In this document: in pieces, positions 62,645 to 64,000 of the stretch | Position numbering within the stretch: position 1 is the stretch's first letter | How the letters are laid out: each line of letters opens with the position of its first letter | Assembly: GCA_016931295.1 (NCBI GenBank) | Contig: JAFGEZ010000014.1 | Span: 33,839-97,838, forward strand | Direction: 5' to 3' | Origin: Candidatus Krumholzibacteriota bacterium | GTDB taxonomy: Bacteria; Krumholzibacteriota; Krumholzibacteriia; Krumholzibacteriales; Krumholzibacteriaceae | Length of the DNA stretch: 64,000 nt | Program-made: the position numbers and the translations under genes | Notes under the pieces: model-generated | What the model was told of the DNA's origin: nothing | The model's input: the letters and a program-made list of their open reading frames with translations, nothing else | Databases searched by the model: none

Positions 62645-64000
62645 CTACTCCGTGCTTTCGATCTCCCGGTACTCGAAGTGGTCTCCCGTCTCGTCGACGA
62701 TCCGCCGGTACCACGACTCGGGATAGGGCGGGTGCGTGACGTGGCCAAGCTCGTCCTTGACGTTCCCGTCCATGTACTTGACGAGGAGGTCCTGGCCGAG
62801 GACGCGCCAGCGCGCCACCGTCGCGTCGGTTGTCCGGCAGGAGTAGTCGGTGAGGTAGTCGATCGCCAGCCCCGGCGCCTGTTCGTACAGGGCGAGGGCC
62901 GCCGCGTCGATCCGCGGCTGGGCGGCGAGCGAGGAGCCTTCGAGTTCGCCCTGCACGATCCGGATGTCCCGGATCATGTCGCTGTAGCGGGAGTAGGCGT
63001 AGTTGGACACCCAGTTGAAGGTCCAGAAGGCCGAGTCCCACGTGAAGTGGTGGAAATCGCCCGTGCCGACGGCGCACGAGACGGGTACGCGCCGGATCCC
63101 GCAGTAGATCGGATTGTAGACGGTGCTGTAGGTGTCGTCGACGCCGAACCAGAAGACGCCGCCGATCGGGTCGGGAAGCCACGAGCGGCACTGCGACACG
63201 AAGGAGAATCCCGTCTGTTGCGTCGAGGTCGCCCGTTCGTTGCAGTAGGTCGTCCCGTCGACGTCCCAGGTGAGCGGCCGCCAGCGATAGGGGCAGGAGA
63301 ACGGCCCCGCGCCGACGTCCGTCGTCATGTCGAAATCGGTTCCCTCGAAGTGGTCGCGCATGAATTCCATCAGGTCGTGGACGGAGAGAGGGCGATCGGG
63401 CTTGATGAAGAGGGGCATCGGCTCGGCGCCCTCGACGCCCTTCACGTAGTCCATCGAGAGGCCGAGCGAGGGGGCGGCCCGGTTGAACATGGCATAGACG
63501 CGGGCCTCGCAGAAGCGGAGCGCGCCGTAGTCGAGGGGCGCGTAGGCGTCGGCGAAGCTGAATTCCTCGTTTAATCCGTCGAAGTACCCCTTCTCGCGCG
63601 CCAGTTCGATCACGTCCGGCGCGTAGAGACAGTTCTTCCTGTCATCCATGGGGAATTGCCTGATGCGGGCCTGGTTGGCATGGGCCGAGATGTAGCCGTC
63701 GGGGATCCGGCGGGCGACCCAGACGGCGCCCGTGTTGCCGGGGCCCTTGCCGATCAGGTCCATGAACCAGACCTCGTTCGGATCGGCGATCGAGAAGGAC
63801 TCGCCCGAACTGTAATAGCCGTGCTCGGCGACGAGCGCGGTCATGACCTCGATCGCCTCCCGGGCGGTCTTCGCGCGCTGGAGGGCGAGGAACATCAGGC
63901 TCCCGTAATCGACAACGGCCGTGGAGTCGTGCAGCTCGTGGCGGCCGCCCCACGTCGTCTCGCCGATCGTGACCTGGTGCTCGTTCATCAGGCCGACGAC
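62645..64000 (-). CDS. C69-family dipeptidase, second copy, N-terminus outside the window
   Basis: At least 451 residues are visible; the start and the nucleophile Cys are off the right edge. The visible part begins within VGLMNEHQVTIGETTWGGRH, the equivalent of NDRQVAIGESTFGG in the copy at 2506-4080. It continues with a SFSIADPNEVWFMDL block, PDGYISAHANQARI and the same C-terminal order. It is clearly paralogous to that copy. It is expected to be secreted. It lies next to an RRM gene, as does the first copy. Confidence 0.88.
   Translation of the reverse strand, partial: VVGLMNEHQVTIGETTWGGRHELHDSTAVVDYGSLMFLALQRAKTAREAIEVMTALVAEHGYYSSGESFSIADPNEVWFMDLIGKGPGNTGAVWVARRIPDGYISAHANQARIRQFPMDDRKNCLYAPDVIELAREKGYFDGLNEEFSFADAYAPLDYGALRFCEARVYAMFNRAAPSLGLSMDYVKGVEGAEPMPLFIKPDRPLSVHDLMEFMRDHFEGTDFDMTTDVGAGPFSCPYRWRPLTWDVDGTTYCNERATSTQQTGFSFVSQCRSWLPDPIGGVFWFGVDDTYSTVYNPIYCGIRRVPVSCAVGTGDFHHFTWDSAFWTFNWVSNYAYSRYSDMIRDIRIVQGELEGSSLAAQPRIDAAALALYEQAPGLAIDYLTDYSCRTTDATVARWRVLGQDLLVKYMDGNVKDELGHVTHPPYPESWYRRIVDETGDHFEYREIESTE

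Overview
The window is GC-rich, densely packed bacterial chromosome with no sign of phage, plasmid, insertion sequence or CRISPR. Several traits point to a Gram-negative-type, probably anaerobic or facultative member of the FCB-like candidate phyla (Krumholzibacteriota/Eisenbacteria-like is my guess, from style only). They are a gingipain-type C25 peptidase with a FlgD-like/type-IX-style C-terminal domain, secreted proteins sharing a C-terminal SWGAIK tail, a dockerin-like protein, outer-membrane porin genes, many lipoproteins, a GspH/PilV/PilW/PilX minor-pilin operon and a large tungsten/molybdenum system.

Layout. 1-4.1 kb: the end of an S9 peptidase with a thioredoxin-like tail, then (minus strand) a C69 dipeptidase and an MFSD1-like transporter that may take up its products. 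4.1-5.1 kb: an RRM RNA-binding protein and tRNA-Asp. 5.1-8.7 kb: a peptidoglycan-recycling trio (AnmK-like, SpoIID/LytB, NagZ). 8.7-16 kb: the C25 peptidase and four small secreted proteins. 16-19.3 kb: two lipoproteins. 19.3-26.5 kb: an 11-gene minus-strand operon for tungstate/molybdate uptake (WtpABC), a ModE-type regulator and pterin-cofactor synthesis (MobB, MoeA, MoaA, MoaC, MOSC, MogA). Divergent from it, 26.9-32.9 kb: an aldehyde:ferredoxin-oxidoreductase-type tungstoenzyme split into two polypeptides, each fused to different parts of a NADH-dehydrogenase/bifurcating flavoprotein module, followed by ThiF-like and ThiS-like genes. 33-35 kb: two secreted proteins. 35.4-38.3 kb: a porin, a 38-residue accessory peptide and a sodium/solute symporter. 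38.3-43.3 kb: a queuosine-mannosyltransferase-like enzyme, a methyltransferase and a P-type ATPase interrupted by an amber codon. 43.4-48.5 kb: the minor-pilin operon, including a 994-residue prepilin carrying SdrD-like and FG-GAP-like domains. 49-56 kb: a metallophosphoesterase, then a glutamate dehydrogenase operon with two ATP-grasp (PPDK-N type) proteins lacking a phosphohistidine domain, one fused to a nucleotidyltransferase. 56-62 kb: a frameshifted radical SAM gene, MsrA, a rifampin-phosphotransferase-like enzyme, a flavin-binding protein and a BPL-N protein. 62-64 kb: a second RRM protein and a second C69 dipeptidase (cut by the window end).

The most striking system is the tungsten locus. 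Uptake, regulation, cofactor assembly and the likely consumer enzyme sit back to back around one divergent control region, which holds a perfect 7-bp inverted repeat that could be the ModE operator. The enzyme itself has an unusual interlocked architecture: AOR domain 1 is on the NuoE/NuoF-like chain and AOR domains 2-3 are on the NuoG-like chain, so neither chain could form an AOR active site without the other.
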